Source: Novosphingobium pokkalii
GTDB lineage: Bacteria > Pseudomonadota > Alphaproteobacteria > Sphingomonadales > Sphingomonadaceae
DNA: 64,000 nt
Direction of reading: 5' to 3'
Assembly (NCBI RefSeq): GCF_014652855.1
Contig: NZ_BMZP01000007.1
Location: 141,793-205,792 of the forward strand
Made by a program: the position numbers and the translations under genes. Under the pieces are notes generated by a model. The model was given only the letters and a program-made list of their open reading frames with translations, was not told where the DNA came from and searched no databases. Below, piece after piece: positions 1-8,301 of the stretch; the first letter of the stretch is position 1; each line of letters begins with the position of its first letter.

Positions 1-178
1 CGCAACATCGTTGCGCGCGGCTTTCTCATGGCTGGAACGGCCCCGTTTTCCGGGATAAATTACGGGTTTCCCCTGCTTTTGCCTTTGACAGCAGTTTTTT
101 TCTCGGCTCTTTTCCGCCGCACCCAAAATCGTGATTTTCCAACGCTTGCTATCCTGTAATTGGTAGGGGGTTCCGCAC
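1..178. other. upstream flank of hup
   Basis: Non-coding lead-in to the HU gene. A small perfect hairpin (CGCAAC/GTTGCG) sits at 1-15 and may belong to the end of the gene left of the window. A TTGACA hexamer at 85-90 could be a -35 box, but I see no convincing -10 at the right distance. A purine-rich GGTAGGGGG at about 162-170 serves as the ribosome binding site for hup. Confidence 0.4.
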
Positions 179-451
179 ATGAACAAGAACGATCTGATCA
201 GCGCTGTCGCCGACGTGAGCGGCCTGTCGAAGGGCGATGCCGTCAAGGCCGTGGAAGCCGTGTTCGAATCCATCACCGGCGCTCTGTCCAAGGGTGACGA
301 AGTGCGCCTGGTCGGTTTTGGCACGTTCTCGGTGGCCAAGCGCAAGGCGTCGACCGGCCGCAACCCCCGCACGGGCGAACCGATGGCGATCAAGGCTTCG
401 GCCCAGCCCAAGTTCAAGGCGGGCAAGGGCCTCAAGGACGCGGTGAACTGA
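179..451 (+). CDS. hup: HU family DNA-binding protein
   Basis: Small basic DNA-bending nucleoid protein (90 aa, the standard HU length) that acts as a dimer. The GFGTF entrance to the DNA-binding arm is at residues 46-50 and the RNPRTG arm tip at 61-66, both diagnostic of the HU/IHF family; the C-terminal FKAGKGL helix is intact. The ATG is preceded by a GGGGG-containing ribosome binding site. It looks monocistronic: a strong terminator follows and the next gene is convergent. HU is preferred to IHF from the arm sequence and the absence of a partner gene, but an IHF-like paralogue cannot be excluded. Confidence 0.95.
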   Translation: MNKNDLISAVADVSGLSKGDAVKAVEAVFESITGALSKGDEVRLVGFGTFSVAKRKASTGRNPRTGEPMAIKASAQPKFKAGKGLKDAVN

Positions 452-473
452 TCGCGCCAATTCCCGCAAGGCA

Positions 474-512
474 AAAAGGGGCCGCGTCGCATGCCGACGC
501 GGCCCCTTTTTT
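474..512. terminator. bidirectional terminator between hup and rlmB
   Basis: Near-perfect stem-loop: GGGGCCGCGTCG (478-489) pairs with CGACGCGGCCCC (495-506) around a short loop, flanked by AAAAA on the left and TTTTTT on the right. The two flanks give a U-tract on either strand, so the hairpin should stop both hup and the convergent methyltransferase gene. Confidence 0.85.
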
Positions 513-541
513 GTTGTGGAAAAAGAAATGCGTGCGGGCTG

Positions 542-1390
542 TCAGTCTTCCTCGGTCGCGCGCGTGGCGGCGGCATAGAGCGCAATGGCGGCCGCGTTGG
601 AGACGTTGAGGCTTTCGATCGCCCCGCTGATCGGCAGCCGCGCGATGGAGTCGCAATGCTGCATCACGTTGTGGCGCATGCCTTCGCCTTCGGCGCCCAG
701 CACCAGCGCCACCGGGCCGGCCGGCAGGGCATGGGGAAATTCGCTGGTGCCTTCGCCATCCAGGCCGATGCGCCAATAGCCGGCCTCGGAAATCGATTCG
801 AGCGCGCGGGCCAGATTGACCACGCGCACCCACGGCACCACTTCCAATGCGCCCGATGCCGACTTGGCCAGCGTGCCCGATTCGGGCGGGGCATGGCGAT
901 CCTGGGTGATCAGCGCGGCCACATCGAACGCGGCGCAACTGCGCAGAATCGCGCCGACGTTGTGCGGGTCGGTCACCTGGTCGAGCAGCACCAGAGTGCG
1001 GCCTTCGGCTTCATCCAGCACGTCATCCAGCGCCACGTCATCCAGCGGCAGGCATTCCAGCACCAGGCCCTGGTGCGGCGCGTCGCGCGCCACCAGCCGG
1101 GCCAAGTCCACCGCCTGGGCATATTCCACCGGCAGGTCGCGCGGTAGTTCGGCGTCATGATCGTCCAGCATTTCCTGGATCGCTTCGCGTGTGCCCCACA
1201 GCTTCTTGGCCGTGCGGTTCGGGTTGGTCAGCGCCGCTTCCACCGCGTGGCGGCCCCACAGCCGCACCGTTCCGGTGCTGCCCCGGCCCGATCCGCGCCC
1301 ACCCTGGTTGCGCCCGGCCCGGCCGCGCAACGCGCGCCCCTTCTTGCCACCATCGCGGCGGTTGTCTTGGTCATCATCGTGGCGGGGCAT
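542..1390 (-). CDS. rlmB: 23S rRNA (guanosine-2'-O-)-methyltransferase, TrmH/SpoU family
   Basis: AdoMet-dependent rRNA 2'-O-methyltransferase of the SpoU fold (282 aa from the chosen start). A basic, Gly/Arg-rich N-terminal tail (residues 1-45) precedes the RNA-substrate-binding domain starting at LWGRHAVEAAL; the trefoil-knot methylase domain has the motifs NVGAILRSCAAF, LGAEGEGMR and SLNVSNAAAIALY in order. An in-frame ATG lies 57 nt further upstream but encodes a non-conserved stretch, so the MPRHDDDQ start at 1390 is preferred. RlmB (G2251) is the closest match; another TrmH paralogue is possible. Confidence 0.85.
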   Translation of the reverse strand: MPRHDDDQDNRRDGGKKGRALRGRAGRNQGGRGSGRGSTGTVRLWGRHAVEAALTNPNRTAKKLWGTREAIQEMLDDHDAELPRDLPVEYAQAVDLARLVARDAPHQGLVLECLPLDDVALDDVLDEAEGRTLVLLDQVTDPHNVGAILRSCAAFDVAALITQDRHAPPESGTLAKSASGALEVVPWVRVVNLARALESISEAGYWRIGLDGEGTSEFPHALPAGPVALVLGAEGEGMRHNVMQHCDSIARLPISGAIESLNVSNAAAIALYAAATRATEED

Positions 1391-1578
1391 GGCGAACACC
1401 TGTGCATAAAAATCAAAAACTGCACTGCCCTTAGCCAGCCCCCCCATTGACAGGCAAGCGATGGTTCGCCAAAGGGCCTCTCACTCGGCCGGACGGACCG
1501 GATCGCTTCTCGCGAAACGGCCCATCAAACGCAGGAAAGCCTTGGAAAAGGCGCTCCTCGCACCGGCAAATCTGGTGT

Positions 1579-1664
1579 GGACAGGTGGCCGAGTGGTTAA
1601 AGGCAGCAGACTGTAAATCTGCCCGCGCAAGCGTACGCTAGTTCGAATCTAGCCCTGTCCACCA
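1579..1664 (+). tRNA. tRNA-Tyr (GTA anticodon), CCA encoded
   Basis: A class II tRNA with a 7-bp acceptor stem (GGACAGG with CCTGTCC), D-arm containing GAGTGGTTAAAGG, anticodon stem-loop CAGACTGTAAATCTG with anticodon GTA at 1613-1615, a long variable arm, the TTCGAATC T-loop, an A discriminator at 1661 and an encoded CCA at 1662-1664. The long variable arm plus the GTA anticodon identify tyrosine. Confidence 0.97.
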
Positions 1665-1716
1665 CCAGTACTTCAGCCCGAGCCGGGGGCTGTTCTCCAA
1701 CAAGCCATATAGCCAT

Positions 1717-1962
1717 TCACGTCCTTTCCGGGCGCTGCGGCAGCGTTACGCGCGGATCGGGCGTGGCGCTGGGGACCAGGCCATAGTCATAGGTCTCGCT
1801 GGCCTTCCAGGTATGGCCGCAAACCAGATTGGTGCATTGATAATAGATCTCGCGGTGGGTGTCGGTCACCGGGCGGCTGGACCTGCGCTGGCCCGGCATG
1901 CGGCAGTGCGGGCAGCACAGCCGGCCGTGGCGCGCGGGCGGTGGGTTGGTGGGAAGGGACAT
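1717..1962 (-). CDS. Ogr/Delta-like zinc finger protein
   Basis: Protein of 81 aa with Cys17, Cys20, Cys43 and Cys48, i.e. exactly the C-x2-C-x22-C-x4-C spacing of the P2 Ogr/P4 Delta family, phage late-gene transcription activators that contact RNA polymerase. The IYYQCTNLVCGHTW stretch is typical of the family. The start at 1962 has a GGAG ribosome binding site at good spacing; a longer frame to 2178 would run through the operator region and overlap the divergent gene. It faces away from a CI-like repressor across three palindromes. Activator role is inferred from the family; the target genes are not visible in the window. Confidence 0.8.
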   Translation of the reverse strand: MSLPTNPPPARHGRLCCPHCRMPGQRRSSRPVTDTHREIYYQCTNLVCGHTWKASETYDYGLVPSATPDPRVTLPQRPERT

Positions 1963-1976
1963 CGTTCGACTCCGTG

Positions 1977-1992
1977 TATAGATATATCTATA
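1977..1992. promoter_or_regulatory. operator-like palindrome O1
   Basis: Perfect 16-bp palindrome TATAGATATATCTATA, 15 bp upstream of the Ogr-like start codon, where it would cover that gene's promoter. Very AT-rich in an otherwise GC-rich region. Likely bound by the adjacent CI-like repressor (inference). Confidence 0.6.
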
Positions 1993-2014
1993 ATGCATTT
2001 TCCTATGCGACTGG

Positions 2015-2032
2015 CAATAGATATATCGATTG
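2015..2032. promoter_or_regulatory. operator-like palindrome O2
   Basis: Near-palindrome CAATAGATATATCGATTG sharing the TAGATATATC core of O1, centred about 39 bp from it. One symmetric position pair is mismatched. Confidence 0.5.
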
Positions 2033-2037
2033 CATTT

Positions 2038-2053
2038 TATAGCTTTATCTATA
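2038..2053. promoter_or_regulatory. operator-like palindrome O3
   Basis: TATAGCTTTATCTATA differs from the perfect O1 palindrome at two positions. It overlaps a TATATT (2050-2055) that could be the -10 of the repressor gene, only about 10 nt before the ATG at 2066, suggesting a leaderless or very short-leader transcript and negative autoregulation. Confidence 0.5.
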
Positions 2054-2065
2054 TTCTCGGGGCCC

Positions 2066-2725
2066 ATGACACTGGGTGACCGCATTTCCGCGCGAATCGG
2101 CGCGCTGGGGCTTTCGCAGGCCGAACTGGCGCGGCGCGTCGGCATCTCGCAGCCGAGCGTGAACCATCTGATCCGCAAGGGCGCGCAAGGCTCGCGCCAT
2201 ATCCACGCGATTGCGCGCGCGCTGGAAACCAGCGTGGAATACCTTACCGGCGAGACCGACGATCCGGCGCTCGATGGCGAGCGCGCGCCCTCGGTGGCGG
2301 TTGTTGCCGGGGCGATGGGGCTGGTGCCGGTGCGCGAGGTCGACCTGGCGATCGGCTTGGGCGCGGCCTATCTCGATCAGCCGATTTCCGATGTGCAGCG
2401 CATGTTCCCGCGCGAATGGCTTGATCTCTACACTCGTGCCCCGGCCGAAAGCCTGATCATCGCGCGTGGATCGGGTGACAGCATGATCCCGACCATTCTC
2501 GACAACGACTTGCTGCTGATCGATACCACCCAGGCCGTGCCGCGCCTGGCGGACCAGGTCTGGGCCGTCAGCTATTGCGGCCTGGGCTGCGTCAAGCGAC
2601 TGCGACCGAGCAAGGACGGCGGCTGGCTGTTGATGGCGGACAATCCCGCGATCAGCCCGATCACCGCCTATGACGACGAATTGCACGTGCTCGGCCGCGT
2701 CGTCGCCTATTTCCGCAAGATGTAG
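2066..2725 (+). CDS. CI/LexA-like repressor: XRE helix-turn-helix plus S24 peptidase domain
   Basis: 219-aa transcriptional regulator. Residues 5-62 form a Cro/C1-type helix-turn-helix (LSQAELARRVGISQPSVNHLIRKG), and residues 125-215 form an S24 peptidase-like domain with the Ser139 (GDSM) and Lys177 (VKRL) dyad of LexA/CI-type self-cleaving repressors at the normal 38-residue separation. An Ala81-Gly82 bond lies upstream but farther from Ser139 than usual, so self-cleavage is possible, not certain. The ATG at 2066 starts at the conserved HTH and has no clear ribosome binding site; the frame could extend to 2030 but would run through O3. It probably represses itself and the divergent Ogr-like gene. 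Confidence 0.85.
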   Translation: MTLGDRISARIGALGLSQAELARRVGISQPSVNHLIRKGAQGSRHIHAIARALETSVEYLTGETDDPALDGERAPSVAVVAGAMGLVPVREVDLAIGLGAAYLDQPISDVQRMFPREWLDLYTRAPAESLIIARGSGDSMIPTILDNDLLLIDTTQAVPRLADQVWAVSYCGLGCVKRLRPSKDGGWLLMADNPAISPITAYDDELHVLGRVVAYFRKM

Positions 2726-2991
2726 CGCAGCGCCACGCGCTCCAGCCGGCGCGGGCCGAGCAGGGCCAGTGCTGCCGTGAGGAGCGGAGCGGCGTCTTGC
2801 GGCAGCACGCCCAGGCGCATGCCGTACAGGGCAGCCGCCATATAGAGCGGGATGGCCAGGCTTTCGCGCCAGATCAGCCCGGCGCGGCTTGTGGGAAACA
2901 GTCGTGGTCCAAGGCGGACCAGCGCCGCGCAAGCGCTCGCGCTGAGGCAGATGATCGCATTGGTCCATAGGGCGGTGTTGAATAAGGGCAT
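2707..2991 (-). CDS. small membrane protein, possibly holin-like
   Basis: 94-aa protein with three hydrophobic segments (about residues 8-26, 44-60 and 66-80) separated by short charged loops and ending in a basic tail (RRLERVALRYILRK). This size and layout resemble small phage holins, but I recognise no family signature. Its last 19 bases overlap the 3' end of the convergent repressor gene. The start is chosen at 2991 because the upstream extension is low-complexity and lacks hydrophobic structure. Function unknown; the phage-like neighbours are the only hint. Confidence 0.5.
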   Translation of the reverse strand: MPLFNTALWTNAIICLSASACAALVRLGPRLFPTSRAGLIWRESLAIPLYMAAALYGMRLGVLPQDAAPLLTAALALLGPRRLERVALRYILRK

Positions 2992-3187
2992 CGCAGGTCT
3001 CCATTGCTGATAGCCCGGTGTGCACTCGTCTGGCGGCCGGCGCGATGCCATCACGTTGTAGAACAAGGCTTTACAACGAGGTTGCGACATCTTGCGCCAT
3101 GGCGTCCGTCGATTGGCGCAGGCCCGCGATCGAATGCCTGCATGCCACACGCTTGCCGCGCGCCGCGGCAACGCCTAGACCGCTGCC

Positions 3188-3937
3188 ATGCCTGGTGACA
3201 TTTTTGACAATCGCGGACGCGGCCATGCCGGTTGGTCCTGGCCCTCCATCCATCCCGAAGGACGCAAGTTCGGCGCCATAGCCGGTGCCATTGCCCTGGC
3301 GGCGGCCATATTCGGTGGCAGCATCGTGGCCTGGCCCTTTGTGTTCCTCACGCTGGGCGTGCTCGCGTTCTTCCGCGATCCGGTGCGCGTCACGCCGCGT
3401 GACGATCGCTTTGTCGTGGCGCCAGCCGACGGCCTGATCACGCTGATCCAGAAGGTGGCACCGCCGCGTGAACTTTCTGCCGATGATGGCAGCGGCCTGA
3501 CCGCGATGGACCCGACCCCGGTCACGCGCGTGTCGATCTTCATGTCGGTGTTCGACGTGCACGTGAACCGCTCCCCGATTGGTGGCACGATCCGGCGCGT
3601 GGTCTATATCCCGGGCAAGTTCCTCAATGCCGATCTCGACAAGGCGAGCGAGGAAAACGAGCGGCAGCACTTCCTGGTTGAGCGCAGCGACGGCGTGAAG
3701 ATCGGCTTCACCCAGATCGCCGGCCTCGTGGCGCGGCGCATCGTGCCTTTCGTCAAGAGCGGAGACATTGTTGCGGTGGGCCAGCGCGTGGGCCTGATTC
3801 GCTTCGGCAGCCGCGTGGACGTCTATCTGCCGGTGGGCACCGAGCCCAAGGTGTTGATCGGCCAGCGTGTGGTGGCCGGGGAAACGATTCTGGCTGAAAT
3901 CGGTGATGCGCCGTTGATCGAGGGCATCAGCCAGTGA
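3188..3937 (+). CDS. psd: phosphatidylserine decarboxylase proenzyme
   Basis: Converts phosphatidylserine to phosphatidylethanolamine at the inner membrane. At 249 aa it is of the short PSD-A type. A hydrophobic segment (about residues 29-58) anchors the N-terminus; the FGSR processing motif near the C-terminus places the serine that becomes the pyruvoyl cofactor at Ser208, so the alpha chain would be the last 42 residues. The DVHVNRSP catalytic-core motif is also present. It is coupled to pssA by a GTGA overlap, so the two consecutive steps of PE synthesis are made together. Confidence 0.95.
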   Translation: MPGDIFDNRGRGHAGWSWPSIHPEGRKFGAIAGAIALAAAIFGGSIVAWPFVFLTLGVLAFFRDPVRVTPRDDRFVVAPADGLITLIQKVAPPRELSADDGSGLTAMDPTPVTRVSIFMSVFDVHVNRSPIGGTIRRVVYIPGKFLNADLDKASEENERQHFLVERSDGVKIGFTQIAGLVARRIVPFVKSGDIVAVGQRVGLIRFGSRVDVYLPVGTEPKVLIGQRVVAGETILAEIGDAPLIEGISQ

Positions 3938-4734
3938 CATCCATCGGGGATGAAGAAGCGTTTTCGGGCGAGGATTTCGGCCGGCACCGGCTGCCGCGTG
4001 GGTTGACCCTGCGCGCGCTGGTGCCCAACGCCATCACCTCTGCGGCGCTGTGCTGCGGGCTGACCGGTATTCGCTTTGCCATTGGCGGGGATTTTCGCGG
4101 CGCAGTGCTGGCGGTGATCCTTGCCGGCATGCTCGACGGCATCGATGGCCGGGTGGCGCGCCTGATGAAGGCGCAGTCGCGCTTTGGCGCGGAGCTGGAC
4201 AGCTTGTCCGACGCCATCTCGTTCGGCGTGGCCCCGGCGCTCATCCTCTATCTTTGGTCGTTGCAGCAGATGCCGCGCTTCGGCTGGTTTGCCGCACTGG
4301 CCTTGGCGGTGTGTTGCGCGCTGCGCCTCGCGCGTTTCAACGCGCGGATCGACATGGAAGAGCAGCCGCACAAGTCGGCTGGCTTCCTCACCGGGGTTCC
4401 GGCGCCGGCCGGGGCAGGGCTGTCGTTCCTGCCGCTCTATCTGTGGATTGCCAGCGGGCGTGACGAACTGCGCCATCCCGTCTTCGTCGCCGCCTGGGCC
4501 GCGCTGATCGCGTTCATGATGATCTCGAACATGGCCACGCCGGGCTGGTCCTCGTTCCGTCCGCGAAAGACCATTCGTCTCGAACTGATTGCGCTGACCG
4601 GACTGGTCTTCGCCGCCTTGCTGACCGAACCCTGGCTGACGCTGGTGGGCATCTGTGCGCTCTATCTGGCGCTCATTCCGGTCGGTGTCGTGCGCTACGC
4701 CCGCCTCAAGCGGCAGCGCGGCGCGCTTTCGTAA
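3934..4734 (+). CDS. pssA: CDP-diacylglycerol--serine O-phosphatidyltransferase
   Basis: Integral membrane enzyme (266 aa) making phosphatidylserine from CDP-DAG and serine, the substrate for the preceding psd product. The CDP-alcohol phosphatidyltransferase motif D-G-x2-A-R-x8-G-x3-D-x3-D is seen as [20 protein letters not shown] followed by LSD (about residues 71-94). Several hydrophobic helices follow. The start is a GTG that overlaps the psd stop codon (GTGA). Its 3' end overlaps the convergent small gene by 29 bases. Confidence 0.95.
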   Translation: MTSIGDEEAFSGEDFGRHRLPRGLTLRALVPNAITSAALCCGLTGIRFAIGGDFRGAVLAVILAGMLDGIDGRVARLMKAQSRFGAELDSLSDAISFGVAPALILYLWSLQQMPRFGWFAALALAVCCALRLARFNARIDMEEQPHKSAGFLTGVPAPAGAGLSFLPLYLWIASGRDELRHPVFVAAWAALIAFMMISNMATPGWSSFRPRKTIRLELIALTGLVFAALLTEPWLTLVGICALYLALIPVGVVRYARLKRQRGALS

Positions 4735-5008
4735 CAGTCACCGCAGGGGAAGCCACCGGACGGGGGGCGGCGCGACGCACGGTGCGCGGTACCGGCAGCA
4801 TGGCCGGGGCGATATCGACCATCGGCGCCTCGATCAGGCGAGCGAGGAAGACACGATCGCGGTCCAGCGCGTCTGCCTGCTCCAGTGCGCGCGCATCGGC
4901 GAGCACCTGGCGGATGGCGCCGAGCTGGCCACGCCAGGTAGCCGCGACGGCAACCAGGGCTGCAACGCCGGCGCCGGCAATGACGAGCGAAGCGAGAGTG
5001 GCGAGCAT
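4706..5008 (-). CDS. small membrane-anchored protein of unknown function
   Basis: 100 aa from the ATG at 5008: an N-terminal hydrophobic helix (MLATLASLVIAGAGVAALVA), then an amphipathic charged region (RQVLADARALEQADALDRDRVFLARLIEAP) and a Pro/Arg/Ala-rich basic tail. No family recognised. The frame extends upstream to 5107, but that portion is not protein-like. It converges on pssA with a 29-base overlap. Likely a single-pass inner-membrane protein with its tail in the cytoplasm. Confidence 0.55.
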   Translation of the reverse strand: MLATLASLVIAGAGVAALVAVAATWRGQLGAIRQVLADARALEQADALDRDRVFLARLIEAPMVDIAPAMLPVPRTVRRAAPRPVASPAVTVTKARRAAA

Positions 5009-5540
5009 GGCGATGCCTTTCCGAAGACAAGAGGGCTGGTGGCCAAACCGGGCGACCTGTGCCCAAGGCTTGACAGCAAGCGCTTGTGTTGTGGATAACT
5101 CGATCATTCCTGAACGGTTCCTGTTTGAACCGTTGACGTCCTGAATGTTCCACTTTTGTTCCAGCGCGTCAACTGGAATTTCAAGCGCTTTGGTGCGGTC
5201 ACTAAGTGCTTGTGCTTATATCGAAAATCGATGGAACTCCGCGGGCCGTCCGCGCGCCTGGTGATCGAATCGGTCGCGATCAGGCGTTTCGGGGCTGCGT
5301 CGGGCGGCTTTTGAGTCTGGGTCCGAAAGTTATCCACGCGAATCACCACTAGGGGTGTTTCCGGTGGCGTTGCGGTTTCCCCCGCGCTATGGGCGCCGCA
5401 GCCCAGCGGTGATTCGCGGCAGTTCCGCCGCCATCATGACAGCAGGGCCAGTCCACATGGGGCGCGCACATACCGGTGCCAGCAGCGGGTTTCTCCGCGC
5501 GGTTCCAGCGCTCCAGAGGTGAAACCGGAAGGAAATGACT
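5009..5540. other. 532-bp non-coding region upstream of rpsB
   Basis: No credible gene. It probably carries the promoter and a long leader of the rpsB-tsf operon, and the divergent promoter of the small gene at 4706-5008. Two DnaA-box-like nonamers stand out: a perfect TTATCCACA on the minus strand (5090-5098) and TTATCCACG on the plus strand (5330-5338). I could not identify a defined riboswitch or r-protein leader structure by eye. A GGAAGG ribosome binding site lies at 5527-5532. Confidence 0.4.
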
Positions 5541-6296
5541 ATGGCGGCTCCCGTCGTCACCATGCAGCAATTGATCGAGGCCGGCGCCCACTTCGGCCAC
5601 CAGACCCACCGCTGGAACCCGCGGATGAAGCCGTACATCTTCGGCGCCCGCAACGGCATCCACATCCTCGACCTGTCGCAGACCGTTCCGCTGATGTCGC
5701 GCGCGCTCGAATTCATTGCCGCCACGGTCCAGGCCGGTGGCAAGGTGCTGTTCGTGGGCACCAAGCGCCAGGCGCAGGAACCGATCGCCCAGGCCGCTCG
5801 CGCCGCTGGCCAGCACTATGTCAACCACCGCTGGCTGGGCGGCATGCTCACCAACTGGAAGACCATCTCGGGCTCGATCAAGCGCTTCAAGGCGCTGGAA
5901 GAACAGCTTTCGGGTGACACCACCGGTCTCACCAAGAAGGAAGTGCTCCAGCTCACCCGCGAGCGCGACAAGTTCGAACTCTCGCTCGGCGGCATCCGCG
6001 ACATGGGCGGCATTCCCGACGTGATGTTCGTGATCGACGCCAACAAGGAAGAGCTGGCGATCAAGGAAGCCAACGTCCTGGGTATCCCGGTCGTCGCCAT
6101 CCTCGACTCGAACGTGTCGCCCGAAGGCATCGCGTTCCCGATCCCGGCCAACGACGACGCCAGCCGCGCCATCCGTCTCTACTGCGAAGCCGTGGCCGCT
6201 GCGGCCACCAAGGGCGGCCGTGACGCTGCCTATGCTTCGGGCGTGGACCTGGGCGCGATGGACGAACCGGTTGCCGAAGAAGCCATCGAAGGCTGA
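5541..6296 (+). CDS. rpsB: 30S ribosomal protein S2
   Basis: Small-subunit r-protein S2 (251 aa). The N-terminus [20 protein letters not shown] and the following TGHRWNP-type stretch ([22 protein letters not shown]) are the S2 signature; [10 protein letters not shown] and the second signature around [12 protein letters not shown] are intact. The ATG at 5541 is chosen over one at 5535 because the GGAAGG ribosome binding site is 8 bases from the former and only 2 from the latter. Short acidic C-terminal tail. First gene of the rpsB-tsf-pyrH-frr translation cluster. Confidence 0.97.
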   Translation: MAAPVVTMQQLIEAGAHFGHQTHRWNPRMKPYIFGARNGIHILDLSQTVPLMSRALEFIAATVQAGGKVLFVGTKRQAQEPIAQAARAAGQHYVNHRWLGGMLTNWKTISGSIKRFKALEEQLSGDTTGLTKKEVLQLTRERDKFELSLGGIRDMGGIPDVMFVIDANKEELAIKEANVLGIPVVAILDSNVSPEGIAFPIPANDDASRAIRLYCEAVAAAATKGGRDAAYASGVDLGAMDEPVAEEAIEG

Positions 6297-6421
6297 TCGG
6301 TTTCCGGCATGACGGCGGCGGCGCTCATCCGGGCGCCGTCACCGAATTGTCCCGTTTCATGAAGTAGGGCCGCGGCGCGTGTTGCTGCGGCCGCACCGTT
6401 TCAGACATAAGGACCAACGCG

Positions 6422-7348
6422 ATGGCTTACACCGCCGCTGACGTGAAGAACCTGCGCGAGCGCACTGGCGCCGGCATGATGGATTGCAAGAAGGCGCTCG
6501 ACGAAGCCGCCGGCGATTTCGAAGCCGCCGTTGACGCGCTGCGCGCCAAGGGCCTGGCCGCTGCCGCCAAGAAGTCGAGCCGCACCGCCGCCGAAGGTCT
6601 GGTGGGCGTGGCCGTTTCGGGCACCAAGGGCGTGGCCGTCGAAGTCAACTCGGAAACCGACTTCGTCGCCAAGAACGACCAGTTCCAGGACTTCGTGCGC
6701 AAGGCGACCGAAGTGGCCCTGGAAACCGGCGCTGCCGACGTGGAATCGCTCAAGGGCGCTGCCTACCCCGACGGTGGCACCGTAGCCGACAAGCTGACCA
6801 ACAACGTCGCCACCATCGGTGAAAACCAGCAGCTTCGCCGCATCAAGCACGTCGCCGTGTCGAACGGCATCGTCGTGCCCTACATGCACAACGCCGCTGC
6901 CACCAACCTCGGCAAGATCGGCGTGCTCGTCGCGCTCGAATCCGAAGCCGGCGCCGACGTGCTGGAGCCGCTGGGCAAGCAGATCGCCATGCACATCGCC
7001 GCGGCTTTCCCGCTGGCGCTGAACGCTGACGACCTCGATCCCGAGCTGATCGCCCGCGAACGCAAGATCGCCGCCGAAAAGGCCGCCGAAAGCGGCAAGC
7101 CCGCCGAAGTGCAGGCCAAGATGGTCGATGGCGCCGTGGCCAAGTATGCCAAGGAAAACGCCCTGCTGTCGCAGTTGTTCGTGATGGACAACAAGACCCC
7201 GATCTCGCAGGTCGTGGAAGCCGCCGGCAAGGCCGCTGGCACCAAGATCGCCCTCGTTGACTACGTCCGCTTCCAGCTTGGCGAAGGCATCGAGAAGGAA
7301 GAGACCGACTTCGCTGCCGAAGTGGCGGCTGCTGCCGGCCTCAAGTAA
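6422..7348 (+). CDS. tsf: translation elongation factor Ts
   Basis: Guanine-nucleotide exchange factor for EF-Tu (308 aa). The N-terminal UBA-like domain (residues 1-55) contains the signature [16 protein letters not shown]; the second signature [15 protein letters not shown] is at about residues 72-86, the region that contacts EF-Tu. The two-part dimerisation core follows. ATG at 6422 with AAGGA upstream. A short GC hairpin (about 6311-6341) in the gap after rpsB may act as an attenuator. Confidence 0.97.
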   Translation: MAYTAADVKNLRERTGAGMMDCKKALDEAAGDFEAAVDALRAKGLAAAAKKSSRTAAEGLVGVAVSGTKGVAVEVNSETDFVAKNDQFQDFVRKATEVALETGAADVESLKGAAYPDGGTVADKLTNNVATIGENQQLRRIKHVAVSNGIVVPYMHNAAATNLGKIGVLVALESEAGADVLEPLGKQIAMHIAAAFPLALNADDLDPELIARERKIAAEKAAESGKPAEVQAKMVDGAVAKYAKENALLSQLFVMDNKTPISQVVEAAGKAAGTKIALVDYVRFQLGEGIEKEETDFAAEVAAAAGLK

Positions 7349-7572
7349 GCTTCGCTTGCTGTGCGTCCCCGCGCGGCGGGGGCCGGCCTTGCCATCGGGC
7401 AAGGCGCAGGCCCCTGTTGCAGCGGGGACGTTTGCGTTTGCGAAAACCGCACCCGCGCCCTTGGCACGGCCGGTGCGCTGCGTATAAGGGCGCGAACCGA
7501 GGGTGGTGGGGGCCACAGGTCGTGCCAGCCGCCATCCCACCCGACCCCCTAGTTGCGAGATCCGGACGCCCC

Positions 7573-8298
7573 ATGACCAGCCCTGCAAAGTTCAAGCGCA
7601 TCCTGCTCAAGCTTTCGGGCGAAGTGCTGATGGGCAACCAGCAGTTCGGCATCGACACCGATTTCGTCGCCGCTCTGGCCGCCGAAGTGAAGGCGGCAAA
7701 GGAAACCGGCCTGGAAATCTGCCTGGTGATCGGCGGGGGCAACATCTTTCGCGGCATGGCCGGCGCGGCCAAGGGCATGGACCGTGCCCAGGCCGATTAC
7801 ATGGGCATGCTCGCCACGGTGATGAACGCGCTGGCGATGCAGTCCGCGCTGGAAAAGCTCGGCGTCGATACCCGCGTGCAGTCGGCCGTGCAGATGGACC
7901 AGGTGTGCGAGCCGGTGATCCGCCGCCGCGCCGAGCGTCACCTGGCCAAGGGCCGCGTGGTGATCTTCGCTGCCGGCGTCGGCGCGCCCTATTTCACCAC
8001 CGATTCCGGCGCGGCCCTGCGCGCGGCGGAAATGCAGTGCGACGCGCTGTTCAAGGGCACCAGCGTCGATGGCGTCTATAACGCCGATCCCAAGAAGGAT
8101 CCGGCGGCCAAGCGCTTCGATACCATCGACTATGACACCGTCCTGGCCCACAACCTCCAGGTGATGGACGCCTCGGCCGTGGCGCTGTGCCGCGACAACA
8201 ACATTCCCATCGTCGTGTTCTCGATCCGCGAGCAGGGCAATCTTGCCCGCGTGCTGGCCGGAGAGGGCACGCAGACCATCGTTCGGAAGGAAGCCTGA
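7573..8298 (+). CDS. pyrH: UMP kinase
   Basis: Bacterial hexameric UMP kinase of the amino-acid-kinase fold (241 aa), converting UMP to UDP for pyrimidine nucleotide and cell-wall precursor supply. [11 protein letters not shown] at the N-terminus and [10 protein letters not shown] (about residues 54-63) bind phosphate; [17 protein letters not shown] and the [14 protein letters not shown] loop are typical. The start at 7573 agrees with the conserved N-terminus, although the frame stays open upstream. Three bases separate it from frr. Confidence 0.97.
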   Translation: MTSPAKFKRILLKLSGEVLMGNQQFGIDTDFVAALAAEVKAAKETGLEICLVIGGGNIFRGMAGAAKGMDRAQADYMGMLATVMNALAMQSALEKLGVDTRVQSAVQMDQVCEPVIRRRAERHLAKGRVVIFAAGVGAPYFTTDSGAALRAAEMQCDALFKGTSVDGVYNADPKKDPAAKRFDTIDYDTVLAHNLQVMDASAVALCRDNNIPIVVFSIREQGNLARVLAGEGTQTIVRKEA

Positions 8299-8301
8299 TC
8301 C

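Noticed and set aside
1662-3187. Search for an att repeat of the tRNA-Tyr 3' end
   Set aside because: No copy of the TTCGAATCTAGCCCTGTCC segment was seen downstream, and no integrase gene is present.
5009-5540. Possible replication origin
   Set aside because: Only two DnaA-box-like sites, no AT-rich unwinding region, and no dnaA, hemE, parAB or gidA-type neighbours.
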